Shown here: positions 1 through 10,656 of the stretch, in pieces | How positions within the stretch are numbered: position 1 is the first letter of the stretch | Layout: each line of letters opens with the position of its first letter | Assembly (NCBI RefSeq): GCF_041153465.1 | Contig: NZ_CP154858.1 | Coordinates: 1,612,001 to 1,676,000 of the forward strand | Reading direction: 5' to 3' | Length of the DNA: 64,000 nucleotides | Source of the DNA: Thermohahella caldifontis | GTDB lineage: Bacteria; Pseudomonadota; Gammaproteobacteria; Pseudomonadales; Oleiphilaceae | The notes under the pieces: generated by a model | The model's database searches: none | The model's input: only the letters and a program-made list of their open reading frames with translations | What the model was told of the DNA's origin: nothing | Program-made: the position numbers and the translations under genes

Positions 1-292
1 CGTTATGGACCACGCCGTCTTCCACTTCCGGATAGCCCAGAATCACGTCAATCTCCGGCAGGGTTGCCATCAGCTGGCTGAGTGCGCGATCCACCCGCTT
101 TTTCAGGCTCGGCCGCAATAACAGGTCTTCCGGCGGATAACCGGTGAGCGCCAGCTCGGGAAAGATGATCAGCTCGGCACCCAACTGGTGACAGGCACGA
201 TCCGCTGCCTGCAGAATACGCTCCGCATTGCCGGGAATGTCTCCCACCAGAAAATCCAGCTGGGCCAGCACCCAGCGCCGTGATTGTGTCAT
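1..292 (-). CDS. nadE: Glutamine-dependent NAD+ synthetase, N-terminal part (runs off the left edge)
   Basis: Only the first 97 or so codons are present; the gene continues beyond the left edge. The start ATG is at 292-290. The protein opens MTQSRRWVLAQLDFLVGDIPG and soon has FPELALTGYPPEDLLLRPSL, the glutamate-bearing nitrilase-fold signature of the glutaminase domain of large NAD+ synthetases. In this family the N-terminal domain releases ammonia from glutamine, and the C-terminal domain (not visible here) amidates deamido-NAD in the last step of NAD synthesis. It is divergent from pilS, with about 100 bp between them. The family call is firm; other nitrilase-superfamily amidases are less likely because the PPEDLLL segment is typical of NadE. 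Confidence 0.85.
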   Translation of the reverse strand, partial: MTQSRRWVLAQLDFLVGDIPGNAERILQAADRACHQLGAELIIFPELALTGYPPEDLLLRPSLKKRVDRALSQLMATLPEIDVILGYPEVEDGVVHN

Positions 293-389
293 AGCAGCCT
301 CGTTACGCAGCATTTGAGCTCCAGGATGAAGGCAGGCATTATACTGGTTTTATCCGATGAACGTGACCCTGCCGAGGCGCACGCACAAC

Positions 390-1988
390 ATGACTGTCAC
401 AACAGCCCCCAACACGGGAGCGGACACGGACAACCGGCTGATCCGGATCTACAACCATTACCGCATCGTGGTGGGACTGATCCTGCTCGCCAGCCTGTTC
501 CTGGCCCAGACACCCGCCAGTGGCGTCCAGGCCAGTTATTCCGTCTATCGCTACCTGGTGGTGGCCTATTTCTGCGTCCATCTGTTTACCGGGCTGATCA
601 TGCTGGCGGGCCAGACCCTGGCACGACGGCACGTCATCCTCTCGCTGGCCATCGAAATGCTGCTCATCAGCAGCATGCTGTTTTACGGTGGGGGCCTGGG
701 CAGTGCCCTGACCAACCTGATGCTGATCGCCGTGGCGGCTGGCACCATCCTGCTCCGGGGACATCTGTGGGCCTTCTGGGCCGCTGCAGCCTCCCTGGCC
801 TTCATGGCCATCCAGCTGGCCCAGATCATCCGGGACGATGCCTCGCTGGACAGCCTGTTCCGGGCCGGCCTGCTCGGCATCGCCGCCTTTGCCGTGGCTT
901 TTCTCATGCGCACCCTGGCGCTGCGCATCCAGACGAGCGAGGATCTCGCCCGCCAGCGCGCCCGGCACATTCTGGATCTCCAGAAGCTCAACGAGCAGAT
1001 CATTCAGCGCATGCGCACCGGCATCATCGTCGCCAATCCGGACGGTTCCGTCCGCCTCGCCAACACGGCCGCCAAGAATCTTCTCGGCGAAGACGAGCGT
1101 GCGCCCCTGCTCCGTATCCCGGATGCCCTGACCGAACGCCTCAATCAGTGGCGCACCAACCCTTTCCGTCGCACGTCCCCCTTTCGCGGCTCGCCCCTGC
1201 ATGCCCCCATCCAGGCCAACTTCGCCGAACTGCAGCACAGCAATGACGATGAAATCCTCATTTTCCTGGAAGATACCGGCAAGGTGGCGCAGCAGGCTCA
1301 GCAGCTCAAGCTGGCGTCTCTGGGCCGGCTGACCGCCGGCATTGCCCACGAAATCCGCAACCCGCTCGGGGCCATCAGCCATGCGGCCCAGCTGATGAGC
1401 GAATCGGACACCCTTTCCGAGGCGGACCAGCGCATGCTGGATATCATTCATCGTCACTGCCAGCGCATGAACGGCCTCATCGAAAACGTGCTGAAGCTGT
1501 CGCGGCGCGGCGCGGCGGTTCCGGAAGAAATCCGGCTGGAAGAGTGGCTGGCGCGTTTCCGCGATGATTTCACTGCTCACGGGGCCATCGAGGCGGATAT
1601 CCGCATTCACATTCACTGTGACAACCCGGTGGTCTATTTCGACTCGGGACAGTTGCATCAGGTGCTCACCAACCTGGTCAGCAACGGCCTGCGCTACAGC
1701 CGTGCGGCATCCGGGCAGCCGCTGGTGTATGTGGAGGCAGGCTCGCTCTCGCCTTCCGGGCAGGTTTACATTGACGTGATTGATATTGGCCCCGGAATCG
1801 GCGAAGATCAGGCCCAACATGTATTTGAACCCTTTTTTACCACGGACAAGCAAGGCACGGGACTTGGGCTCTACATTTCAAGGGAGCTGTGTGAAGCCAA
1901 TCAGGCCCAGCTGGATTTCCTGCCACGCGAAAAGGGTGCGTGCTTTCGGATCACCTTTGCCCATACCCAGCGCATGATTATTCAGTGA
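390..1988 (+). CDS. pilS: Type IV pilus sensor histidine kinase PilS
   Basis: Membrane histidine kinase partnered with PilR, which in Pseudomonas senses pilin in the inner membrane and controls pilA. Counting from the ATG at 390, about six hydrophobic segments span residues 25-175, followed by a PAS-like segment (about 200-300). The HisKA H-box is GIAHEIRNPLG with the phospho-accepting His at about 320. N-box NLVSNGLRYS and ATP-binding motifs DIGPGIGED and GTGLGLYIS are all intact. An in-frame ATG at 357 would add 11 residues, but neither start has a strong Shine-Dalgarno sequence; 390 fits the family's N-terminus better. A TATACT box at 340-345 could be a promoter -10. The stop is 7 bp before pilR, so the two are almost certainly co-transcribed. 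Confidence 0.93.
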   Translation: MTVTTAPNTGADTDNRLIRIYNHYRIVVGLILLASLFLAQTPASGVQASYSVYRYLVVAYFCVHLFTGLIMLAGQTLARRHVILSLAIEMLLISSMLFYGGGLGSALTNLMLIAVAAGTILLRGHLWAFWAAAASLAFMAIQLAQIIRDDASLDSLFRAGLLGIAAFAVAFLMRTLALRIQTSEDLARQRARHILDLQKLNEQIIQRMRTGIIVANPDGSVRLANTAAKNLLGEDERAPLLRIPDALTERLNQWRTNPFRRTSPFRGSPLHAPIQANFAELQHSNDDEILIFLEDTGKVAQQAQQLKLASLGRLTAGIAHEIRNPLGAISHAAQLMSESDTLSEADQRMLDIIHRHCQRMNGLIENVLKLSRRGAAVPEEIRLEEWLARFRDDFTAHGAIEADIRIHIHCDNPVVYFDSGQLHQVLTNLVSNGLRYSRAASGQPLVYVEAGSLSPSGQVYIDVIDIGPGIGEDQAQHVFEPFFTTDKQGTGLGLYISRELCEANQAQLDFLPREKGACFRITFAHTQRMIIQ

Positions 1989-1995
1989 GATCCTC

Positions 1996-3360
1996 ATGGC
2001 CCAGAACATCCTGATTGTTGACGACGAACCGGATATCCGCGACCTGCTCGAAATCACCCTGATCCGCATGGGGCATCAGACGCAAACCGCAGAAAACCTC
2101 CGGGCTGCACGGGACGCTCTGGATACGCACACCTTTGACCTGTGCCTGACCGACATGAATCTGCCCGACGGCAACGGCATCGATCTGGTGCGCCACATCC
2201 AGAAACACCATCCCAACACGCCGGTTGCCGTGATCACCGCCTATGGCAGTGTGGACGCGGCGATTGCCGCACTCAAGGCCGGCGCCTTCGACTTCGTGTC
2301 CAAGCCGGTCGAGCTGTCGCGCCTGCGCGAACTGGTCACCACCGCGCTCAAGCTGAGTGCAGGCAAGACGGATAACCGGGACCTCAAGCGCGAGCTGCTG
2401 GGCACCTCGCCGGCCATGTCCACCCTGCGCCGCCAGATCCGCAAGCTGGCACGGAGTCAGGCCCCCATCTACATCAGCGGGGAATCGGGCAGTGGCAAGG
2501 AGCTGGTTGCCCGCATGATTCACAGTCAGGGCCCGCGTGCGGACGGGCCGTTCATCCCTGTCAACTGCGGTGCCATTCCTTCCGAACTGATGGAAAGCGA
2601 ATTCTTCGGCCACCGCAAGGGCGCCTTCACCGGGGCCACGGACAACAAGACCGGCCTCTTTCAGGCTGCCAATGGCGGTACCCTGTTTCTGGATGAAGTG
2701 GCCGATCTGCCGCTGCCCATGCAGGTCAAGCTCCTGCGCGCCATTCAGGAAAAGGCCGTCCGCCCGGTGGGTGATGAGCAGGAATATCCCGTGGATGTGC
2801 GGATTCTCGCCGCCACTCACAAGAATCTGCAGAACGAAGTGGCCGAGGGACGTTTCCGCCAGGATCTGTTCTACCGCATCAACGTGATTGAGCTGAAGGT
2901 ACCGCCGCTGCGCGAACGCAAGGAAGACATCCCCCTGCTGGCACGCCACATTCTGGACAAACTGTCCGCCGAGTGCGACCTGCCGCCCATGGGCATTTCC
3001 CAAGCTGCCCTGGACAAACTGCTCGCCTACAGCTTCCCGGGCAACGTGCGCGAACTGGAGAACATCCTCGAACGCGCCTTCACGCTCTGCGAAGGCGAAG
3101 AAATCGGCCCGGACGACCTGGCGCTGGAACCTGCTCCTGCCGGCACGGCAACGGACGACTCCGGACACAGCCAGGTACTCGGTGCCACACCGGAAATTCC
3201 CGTCAACCTCAATCTCGAGGATTTTCTGGAATCCATCGAGAAACAGGCCATCGAGAAAGCGCTGGAAGAGACGCGCTGGAACAAGACCGCCGCAGCCAAA
3301 AAGCTGGGAATCAGCTTTCGAGCCCTGCGCTACCGCCTCAAGAAGCTGGGCATGGAGTGA
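1996..3360 (+). CDS. pilR: Sigma-54-dependent response regulator PilR
   Basis: NtrC-family activator of type IV pilin transcription, 454 residues, the usual length. The receiver domain has DDEPDIRD, phospho-acceptor D53 (LTDMNLPDGNG) and conserved K103. The AAA+ domain has Walker A GESGSGKE (about 162-169) and GAFTGA at about 209-214, the loop that contacts sigma-54. The C-terminal Fis-type helix-turn-helix is TAAAKKLGISFRALRYRLKK. PilR binds DNA upstream of RpoN promoters, classically pilA, which is not in this window. It lies directly downstream of pilS, as in Pseudomonas and Xanthomonas, and convergent with thiO (6 bp between stops). Confidence 0.95.
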   Translation: MAQNILIVDDEPDIRDLLEITLIRMGHQTQTAENLRAARDALDTHTFDLCLTDMNLPDGNGIDLVRHIQKHHPNTPVAVITAYGSVDAAIAALKAGAFDFVSKPVELSRLRELVTTALKLSAGKTDNRDLKRELLGTSPAMSTLRRQIRKLARSQAPIYISGESGSGKELVARMIHSQGPRADGPFIPVNCGAIPSELMESEFFGHRKGAFTGATDNKTGLFQAANGGTLFLDEVADLPLPMQVKLLRAIQEKAVRPVGDEQEYPVDVRILAATHKNLQNEVAEGRFRQDLFYRINVIELKVPPLRERKEDIPLLARHILDKLSAECDLPPMGISQAALDKLLAYSFPGNVRELENILERAFTLCEGEEIGPDDLALEPAPAGTATDDSGHSQVLGATPEIPVNLNLEDFLESIEKQAIEKALEETRWNKTAAAKKLGISFRALRYRLKKLGME

Positions 3361-3365
3361 GGCCC

Positions 3366-4481
3366 TCAGGCCTCTTCCAATTCCGCCGGGGCAAGACGTC
3401 CCTCCAGCCGGTACGGTGACGGATCCACCGGCGCTTCCGCCCCCAGCAGCAGAGAAGCCATCAGGGCCACGCTGGCCGGTGCGGTCACCAGCCCGTTGCG
3501 GTACTGTCCGGCATTGACATACAGCCCGTCCACGCCGGGCACCGGGCCGATAAACGGGATGCCGTCCGGTGATCCGGGGCGCAGACCCGCCCATCGCGCC
3601 ACCACCGGGCAACCTGCCAGTGCCGGGATCATGCGCAGCGCCGCCGCGGTCAACTGATCCAGTGCGTCGTCGGTGGTCGACTTGTCAAAACCCGCATGTT
3701 CCAGCGTGCTCCCTGCCACCACCAGTCCATCCCGGCGCGGAATCACATACTTGCCGTCAGCCAGCACAATCGTGCGGACCTGTCCCGGTTCAGCCTGGAA
3801 GGCAACCATCTGCCCCTTGACCGGCACCACGGGCAGGGTCACACCCAGGGGCGCCAGCAGACCGGACGTCCAGGCCCCGGCACAGAGCACCACCCGGTCA
3901 GCCTCGATCAGGGTCCCGTCTTCAGTCCAGACACCCTGAACCCGGTCCCCGGATCTTTCCAGCCTCGCCACACCATTCATGTCAAGCACGGTAACGGTTT
4001 GCAGATGATCGAGGCTGGCACGCAGCGCACGACACAGCCTGGGATTGCGGACGCTGGCCACCTGAGGCATCCAGAGCGCCTCCGTGAAGGTATCTGCCAA
4101 CGCCGGTTCGATCTGCTTCAGTCCGGACGCCGGAACCTCATCCATCCGGTAGGATTCGGCCCGGGCCCAGCTCAGGGCAGCCTCCCGGTCGTGAACGGAG
4201 ACCATGAGCAGGCCATGGTGAGAAATCTCCGCATCAATCCCGGTCTCGGCTTCCAGTGTCTGGACCAGATTGGGATAGAAATACTGAGACCAGCGTGACA
4301 GGGCCGTCACCGCCGGCCGGTAGCGCCAGGGATAGAGCGGCGACACGATACCGCCGCCCGCCCAGCTGGCCTCGCGTCCGCAAGCCCGGCGCTCCGTCAG
4401 GATGACCTGAACCCCCTGCATTCCCAGCTCCCGGGCCAGCATCATGCCCATGACGCCGCCGCCCACGATCACCACTCGCAT
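3366..4481 (-). CDS. thiO: Glycine oxidase ThiO (FAD-dependent, thiamine synthesis)
   Basis: FAD-dependent amine oxidase of the DAO family. ThiO oxidises glycine to iminoglycine (dehydroglycine) for the thiazole half of thiamine. The start at 4481 is preceded by GAGGTGGGC; an upstream TTG at 4499 is less likely. The N-terminus MRVVIVGGGVMGMMLARELG is the Rossmann dinucleotide-binding motif; AGGGIVSPLYPW follows, and the C-terminal WAGLRPGSPDGIPFIGPVPG region is the usual second FAD/substrate block. Length is 371 residues. Position next to pilR matches the PA4548 homologue of P. aeruginosa. Other DAO-family deaminases cannot be excluded, but length and context favour ThiO. Confidence 0.85.
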   Translation of the reverse strand: MRVVIVGGGVMGMMLARELGMQGVQVILTERRACGREASWAGGGIVSPLYPWRYRPAVTALSRWSQYFYPNLVQTLEAETGIDAEISHHGLLMVSVHDREAALSWARAESYRMDEVPASGLKQIEPALADTFTEALWMPQVASVRNPRLCRALRASLDHLQTVTVLDMNGVARLERSGDRVQGVWTEDGTLIEADRVVLCAGAWTSGLLAPLGVTLPVVPVKGQMVAFQAEPGQVRTIVLADGKYVIPRRDGLVVAGSTLEHAGFDKSTTDDALDQLTAAALRMIPALAGCPVVARWAGLRPGSPDGIPFIGPVPGVDGLYVNAGQYRNGLVTAPASVALMASLLLGAEAPVDPSPYRLEGRLAPAELEEA

Positions 4482-4562
4482 GCCCACCTCACTTGTCAAA
4501 CCGGTTCCTTGCCGGGCACAATACTGCCACGTTCAGGACGAACAGATCAAACAGGAGAGACC

Positions 4563-5111
4563 ATGGAACGGGGACTGACCCTTGTGGAACTGCTGGTCAC
4601 GCTGGTCATACTGGCCGTGACCCTGGCATGGGGCCTGCCGGACTGGCGGCACTTCATCGCCGGCAATCAGGCCAGCGCCATTCAGACCGAGCTGTATCAA
4701 CTGCTCAATGATGCCCGCCACACGGCGGTCACGCACAACACCTTCACCACCCTCTGCCCGTCCGCTGACGGCCTGCGCTGCGGTTCGGACTGGCGCAAGG
4801 ACTGGCTGCTGTTCACCGATGCCAACCTCAACCGGGAAGTGGACGGGAGCGACCGGATCATCCGCCGCTGGTCACCACCGGACGACCTGACCGACCTCGT
4901 GGTACGCCCGGCCGGGCGTACTTATTTCTCATGGACGCCACAGGGACTGACACATGGCAATCCGGGCTCCTTCACCTGGTGCACCCGCCATCAGCGGCGC
5001 AGTGTGAGACAGCTGTCCTTCACGCTGCAGGCCCGGGTCCGGGCCAGCCTGGATGTGGATGGCGATGGCTTCCATGAGGTCCCATCAGTTCCACCGGGAT
5101 GCATTCAGTGA
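4563..5111 (+). CDS. fimT: FimT/GspH-family minor pseudopilin
   Basis: Prepilin-like protein of 182 residues. The ATG at 4563 follows an AGGAGA ribosome site. The N-terminus MERGLTLVELLVTLVILAVT has the prepilin peptidase site (G then LTLVE, with the invariant Glu at +5) and the hydrophobic alpha-1 helix. The remainder is a GspH-like globular domain with cysteine pairs (LCPSADGLRCG and WCTRHQRR). FimT proteins have been linked to pilus-mediated DNA uptake in other gammaproteobacteria; that role here is inference. It is divergent from thiO and lies apart from the other minor-pilin genes, which run on the opposite strand. Confidence 0.85.
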   Translation: MERGLTLVELLVTLVILAVTLAWGLPDWRHFIAGNQASAIQTELYQLLNDARHTAVTHNTFTTLCPSADGLRCGSDWRKDWLLFTDANLNREVDGSDRIIRRWSPPDDLTDLVVRPAGRTYFSWTPQGLTHGNPGSFTWCTRHQRRSVRQLSFTLQARVRASLDVDGDGFHEVPSVPPGCIQ

Positions 5112-5152
5112 TGCCATGACGGGTTTTCGGGCGGCTGTCAGGTCGCCATGGG

Positions 5153-5584
5153 TTACCAGCAGTCGCCCGTACCAGTCGCCCGCCTGAAACCCGTATGATC
5201 CAGAATCAGCGTGCCACAGGGATCGCCCGCCTGAGCGCCCTGGGGGATGGCCCGTATCTCGAACGATGATTTGTCCGCCACCGTGATCTGAAGCTCATAC
5301 CAGGTCGTGGCGCTGCTGTCGCGGGGTACCTTGCTGAAGCCAAACACCTCGTTTTTCGGCGGCCCGGGCGGGCCGCTCTGGGCACTGTCCGCATAGCTCA
5401 GCGTCCGGGAGCGGTATGCCTCGAGCGCGCGCGCCAGTTCCAGCAAGGCAGATTGAGCCTCCGCACGATGAGCCCGGCGCACATACCCGGTATACATGGG
5501 GACGGCAATAGCCGCCAGAATGCCCGCAATGACGAGCACGACCATGAGCTCGACGAGCGTAAAACCGCGCACCCGACCGGTCAT
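5153..5584 (-). CDS. pilE: Type IV minor pilin PilE
   Basis: Type IV pilin of 143 residues, with ATG at 5584 after a GGAGGTG ribosome site; this ATG shares one base with the pilY1 stop (TGATG). The N-terminus MTGRVRGFTLVELMVVLVIAG has a short basic leader, cleavage after Gly, N-methylated Phe and Glu at +5, then the long hydrophobic helix. The C-terminus has the disulphide loop pattern (DPCGTLILDHTGFRRATGTGDCW). It is the last gene of the fimU-pilVWXY1E operon, where PilE connects the PilY1/minor-pilin tip complex to the major pilin. A major-pilin role is unlikely given this context. Confidence 0.88.
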   Translation of the reverse strand: MTGRVRGFTLVELMVVLVIAGILAAIAVPMYTGYVRRAHRAEAQSALLELARALEAYRSRTLSYADSAQSGPPGPPKNEVFGFSKVPRDSSATTWYELQITVADKSSFEIRAIPQGAQAGDPCGTLILDHTGFRRATGTGDCW

Positions 5585-8500
5585 CAATGCACCTCCCGCC
5601 AGGAGTAACGGGTGTTGGACCAGGGATTGTTCTTCTCCGTGATCAGGTCCACGCCACCCTTCGACGTGCCGGTGTACTTGAACTCACGCGGGTTGTCCGT
5701 GTTATAGGTTGTCGGATCCTCCAGCATGGCCGGCGGTGTGGGAATACCGCCATCCTTGGGCTGGAATCCGCTGACGTACACGTCACCCTTGCCATCCCCG
5801 TCAATATCCACCAGATCCTCCGGGTTGAAGAGGTTGTCGTCATTGGTATCCACCGGGGTGTAATCCAGACGACCGCCGGTCGCGGCATCAAGCTCCATGA
5901 CCCAGCCACTGCCTCCGGCTTCGCAGACATCGCCGGAAGGAATCAGGGTGGTGAAGATAACCCGGCCATGGCGCAGAACCGGCGCATGAATCACCCGCTC
6001 GCCCTTCTCGGCACCCGAGTCCCCAGATCCAGATACCAGCCCTTGTGGACATTCCAGTCTATCGGGTTCTCAGTGACGATCCGGTATGGCCGCCCGGAAA
6101 CGGTGAGCGCTTTATCAATCTCCTGCTGAAGCAATTCATTGCGTGTCACGGTATCGGAACCGTTGTCCCACACAGCGTAGAATGTTTGCGGCTGCCCGGT
6201 CAGGCTCACATCCTTGTCATCGGTTTCCAGATACTTGCCGGTTCCGAAGAACACCAGTACATCCGAACCCGTTGGCGTGTTGGGATGGCGTCCCACGCGG
6301 ACACGGGAAGTAACGGGCTGACGCGTACCCGAGGCATCCTTTGCCACGAACAGCGGGGCGGGCTGACCAAAGGACTTGTACGCAAAATCCCAGTCCTTTT
6401 CATCCGCCGAGGACACATCCACCTTCCAGAGATTGCCGAACAGGTCCCCCGCATAGATGGCATCGGCAATCATGTCGCCGTCCGTATCCACCACCATCGG
6501 GGCCGCCAGGCCGTTGGGGCGGCTTGCCCCCAGCGGATCCGCGGACATGCCCTGCCCGGTGTCGAACTTGCGGATCAGCTTGCCGGTTTCCGCCTCCATA
6601 ACATACAGCACCGCATTGCCGGTACTGCTCACATGGTCGTCCGGCGCCGTATTGTTGTATCCGTTGCCGAACACGACAGCCCACTTGCCGTTGTGCAGGC
6701 GAACCACGGACGCCTCGCCATAGCTGTAGCCCATGTCCGGATCGTCACTGTCATCAAAGCGCCATTTCACCAGTTTGCCCGCATTGGCTTCGGAAAAGGC
6801 CAGATCAGAGCGATCCAGACCATCCGGATCACTGATGTCGAGCCCGTAGAACACCTGCCCCCCTTTGCCCAGGCCGGCCACCAGCAGCGTGTGCCACTTC
6901 TTGTCCGCAGTGAAGAAGGCATCGCCGTAAGTGACCTTGCCATCCACGAAATACTGGTGCTGATACCCCGGCCTGGCCAGATCCTGCAACCGGTCAAAGA
7001 CCGTGGGCGGTACAAAGGCCAGGCGCTCCTGCCCGCCCGTGGCGTCCGCCGTTGCCGCCACGGCATGCAGCATGCCATCGTTGGCGCCGAAATAGAGCAT
7101 GGGCGTGCGATCCTTGACGGCCGCCTGATAAGCGCTGTACGTCTCTGCGTCCGACTGATTCTCGGGTGAACCGGCTGGCCAGACATCCGGATAAAAGAAC
7201 GCCGGCGCGCCGACAAACAGCGGGTCACTGTGGACAATGTCACCCAGGAGACTGGCCCGCTCGCGGAACAGATAGGTGGCACCGTTCTGACCGGACTCTT
7301 CGGAGGTGTCGCCGCGGAAATACGCCACCAGGGCCTTCCCATAGGCGTCGCTGCCGGAGGTCACGCCCGTGACCAGCTTTGCGGCAAGGGCCGCGTCCGG
7401 TTCCGTGGTCAGGGGTGACGCCGGATCCGAAGGCCATGCAAAGGACACGCCTTTTTCGTTGTCCAGGCGCTGTGTGATGACATTCCGGCTGGCCGGCTTG
7501 TCACGGAACTGGGCATCAATCTTGTCTGCCGCATCCCAGATGGCCGCATCCAGAGAACCGTCGGCCTTGACCGGGAACGCCTTGAGCTGCCCCGTCCAGT
7601 TGGCGGCATCAAAGAGTGCACGGAAAAGCAGCGATCCGGTTGTCAGTTCGCCCGCATTCACGGTCACGGACGCCGAAGAACCGCCCCGGGCCAGAATCTC
7701 GTCAAAGGCTTTCTCAAGCTGCGGTCCCAGGTTCAGGGCATTGGTCACCGGGAAGTAATTGTCCGGATTGCCGTCACCATCCGCATCCCACTCGGCAGCC
7801 TCCGGAATACCGTTCTTGTTCTCGTCCTGAAAACCGCCCCACTTGGCCGCATACCACAGCGGATTCTTCAGCAGCGTGGCGCCGGTGGTGAAGCCGGGGG
7901 CAAAGGTACGGGTATCCGTCAGCCCAAGCAAGCTCTCGCCCCGGTCCTCCCCGGCCCAGACACCCGCAGGTGTATCGAGGAAGTATTTGATATCTCCACC
8001 GTTTCTATCCTTGACCACCAGATAGATGCCATCCCGGCTCGTACCGGAAATGACATACCCCATATGCTGGTCGATGCTGCCTGCGGCGTACAACGATTCG
8101 ACCTTCACCTCCACCTTGTCATCAGAGGTCAGGGTATAGCTATATCTGGCAATGGCATCCATGTCATGGTCCCCCCCTCTTCCACGTCTTCAAAGTTGAT
8201 CAGGAAGGAGCCGGAGGTTGCGGACAGGGATTCCACATAGAAGTCCACAATCTGGTTTGTCGGTTCATTCTCCGTATACGGTGTGGTTGTCCGGTTCTTG
8301 GTTGTACCGACCGATTTCGCAAAGGGTACCAGTGTCACAAAGCGTCCGTTTCTCAAAGGAATCTTGATCGTTGGCAACGGGGACGACAGCGCCACGGCAA
8401 AGGTCTGCACGTTCTGGGTTCCGGCTGCCCCCTGATGCACATCATTCATGAAGCCCCAGTAGGCCAGACTGGCGGCATAATAGCTGCCCATCTTGGTGGG

Positions 8501-10125
8501 TTCTTCGGGAGCCAGTCCCCGGATGCGGCCAAGGCTGTCCACCTGCTTGGGCGAAGGGGTGCTGTCTTTCTCGGATACGCCGCTGGACAGTTTGCTCTCG
8601 CCGATAAAGTGCTTGCCCGGTACATCGGGCTCATGTTGAGTAATGTCGTCACCCAGTTTTTTAACATCAAGGCTCGCAGGCATGTCGCCGGTAAAAAATA
8701 CACCGGAAGAATCTTTAAACGCACTCCCCGGAACACGGTCGGAATCATAGGAAGGATTGATGTCGCTGATCACAATCTGGAAGGGCTTGGCACAATGGGG
8801 ATAGCCTCCGGCCCGGGTATCATAGGGATCGATCCACGTGTCCGAGAGATCCGGCAAACCCAGACTCTTGTCCAGTGGCCGGGTACCTGCCACAAAATCG
8901 GCGGTGGGCGTTTTCTTGCCCGCAAAATAACGCAGGGCTTCATACATCATTTCCGCAACGGGGTTGCCCCACATATTGCAATAGCCGTTTTCCAGGGGCT
9001 TGGTCACCCAGCTCCATCCACATTTGTAATACCATACGTCTTTGCCTTGATTGTTCTTGTATATAAAGTTAACAATCCGCAGCGCATCCAGCGTGCTCAC
9101 GATGCCCGATGTGCCGGAAAACTGCCCCGTAACCGGGTTTACTTCATTGGCAAAGGATTCGACATTCTTGCGCAGGATGCCTCCCTGCAGATTGTTGTCA
9201 TTGCTGCCCGTCAGCAGCCCGAAGCGCATGCGGTCATCTTCACCGTACTGATGCAGAATGCCGGTTGGCTTGGCAGTGCCGGAGGGATACACCTTGCAGT
9301 TGGGTTCGAGCAGCCCGGTCTTGCACACCTCCACCCGCACCACAAGATCCTCGGGCGTCACGTCACAAGACCCGTGCTGTGCGCTTGATCCCAGTGTCGC
9401 ACACTCAGATCCTGCGACCGGTCGTTCCTTGGACAACCACTCCCACACCTTGAACCCTGTATTTTTCATGATGCGAAGGAGGGGCTCGCCCCATCCGACA
9501 ATGTGGTGTTGGCAAACAGATGGCGTTTGCCGCCGACCGGCAGATCCAGAGGGGAATAGTCACGAATGTCGTAGCCATCAGCCTGAATACTGTCATAGCT
9601 CTTGCCCCAGCTATGGGCGTCCTGGGGAATGAAGGCCCGCTCAAGGACGGTCAGATCCTTGGTGTCCGCGCTGCGATAGCCGCCATAGAACACTTTTCTC
9701 AGTGCATCCATGCGGGAAGTGGTCAGGTAGTTGAGAAAGTCCCCGCTCCACTCCCCTGCCGGGCCGCCGGCACAGGTCTTGTCACGGCTGGCCACTTGCG
9801 CCGGTGTCTTGACCGATTTCGGGACGAAACGTTTAAGGCCCGAATCATAGTCATAACAGGCATAGCTGTTGAAATAGCCGAAGTAGTCAATTTCATCCGG
9901 CTTGTACCCGGTATCCACCTGACCGTCATCATTCAGATCCGAAGCGTCGTTATAGGCCTCGTAGTAGAGCTTGTGATCCCGGCTCATGGTGAGCATTACC
10001 AGAGGCGGGGCAGACTGCGCCACAAACAGGGGCGCATCCGCCAGTGTCAGATTGCCCGCCGTGGCCAGTCCGGTCCAGCCCGCCACCAGCAGTGATACCA
10101 GCCAGCGTTTGATCATGTGCCTCAC
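5584..10125 (-). CDS. pilY1: PilY1/PilC pilus-tip adhesin (three apparent frameshifts)
   Basis: Large calcium-dependent adhesin and retraction regulator at the type IV pilus tip. As printed the frame is broken into 9466-10125, 8129-9469, 5991-8162 and 5584-5994. Adding one base to each of three homopolymers (G at 9481-9484, C at 8171-8177, C at 6021-6024 on the plus strand) gives one continuous 1514-residue protein. A signal peptide (RWLVSLLVAGWTGLATA) precedes an N-terminal region with HKLYYEAYNDASDLNDDG and GDFLNYLTTSRMDALR, typical of PilC/PilY1. The C-terminal half is the PilC beta-propeller, with Ca-binding-like loops (DTDGDMIADAIYAGDL, DADGDGNPD, DIDGDGKGD). The start is GTG at 10125 after GGAGGAG, or ATG at 10116. 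It lies between pilX and pilE; no pilY2 is seen. The breaks look like base-call errors. Confidence 0.88.
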
Positions 10126-10143
10126 CTTGCGTCTCCTCCCTGA

Positions 10144-10653
10144 TCAGGGTGCATTGTTCTGTTGTTTCTTGATGAACCGGCTTTGCACGTAGACCAGTGC
10201 GCCACCCGGGCCTTCCGCCCGGGCGGTTGTCCGGTAAGCGGTGTATTTCGGCTTGATGTACCCCAGGCCAAGATCGGTGACGGCCGTATTGGGTTCATTT
10301 TTCAGAACCGTTCCCGGCTCAATGATGTAGTACGCCGTTGCGCCACTTTGAAACGTCACGACGCCCTTTCCCGCCCAGGCACCCGAAGGCAGTGTCCGCC
10401 ACCAGCCGGGCGTGGCAAGCGTCCCGTCATAAGCAGACAGGCCCGTGACATCCTTGCTCCCCAGCATTTCAGCCTCCGACCGGGCCAGCGCACTTTCTCC
10501 TGCACCCATGGCCTGCCGCCGGTCCAGGGCATTGGCCGTGATGCGTGTATCAACCGTGGTGACCGCCAGCGTGACTGTCCCGACCAGGGTCAGCACCGCC
10601 AGCATCACCAGTGCCACGATCAGCACTGCACCGCGTTGCGAAGCATCTCTCAT
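10144..10653 (-). CDS. pilX: Minor pilin PilX
   Basis: PilX_N-type minor pilin of 169 residues. The N-terminus MRDASQRGAVLIVALVMLAV is characteristic: leader ending in Gly, then a hydrophobic helix lacking the usual Glu at +5, as is typical for PilX/GspK-like tip subunits. The segment ARSEAEMLGS after the helix is also typical. It starts 3 bp after the pilW stop and ends 18 bp before pilY1. In the family it forms the tip-priming complex with PilV, PilW, FimU and PilY1. Confidence 0.85.
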   Translation of the reverse strand: MRDASQRGAVLIVALVMLAVLTLVGTVTLAVTTVDTRITANALDRRQAMGAGESALARSEAEMLGSKDVTGLSAYDGTLATPGWWRTLPSGAWAGKGVVTFQSGATAYYIIEPGTVLKNEPNTAVTDLGLGYIKPKYTAYRTTARAEGPGGALVYVQSRFIKKQQNNAP

Positions 10654-10656
10654 GAC

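Noticed and set aside
339..1853. Long open frames on the strand opposite pilS and many other genes
   Set aside because: They are mirror frames of GC-rich coding sequence, lack family motifs and ribosome sites, and overlap well-identified genes completely.
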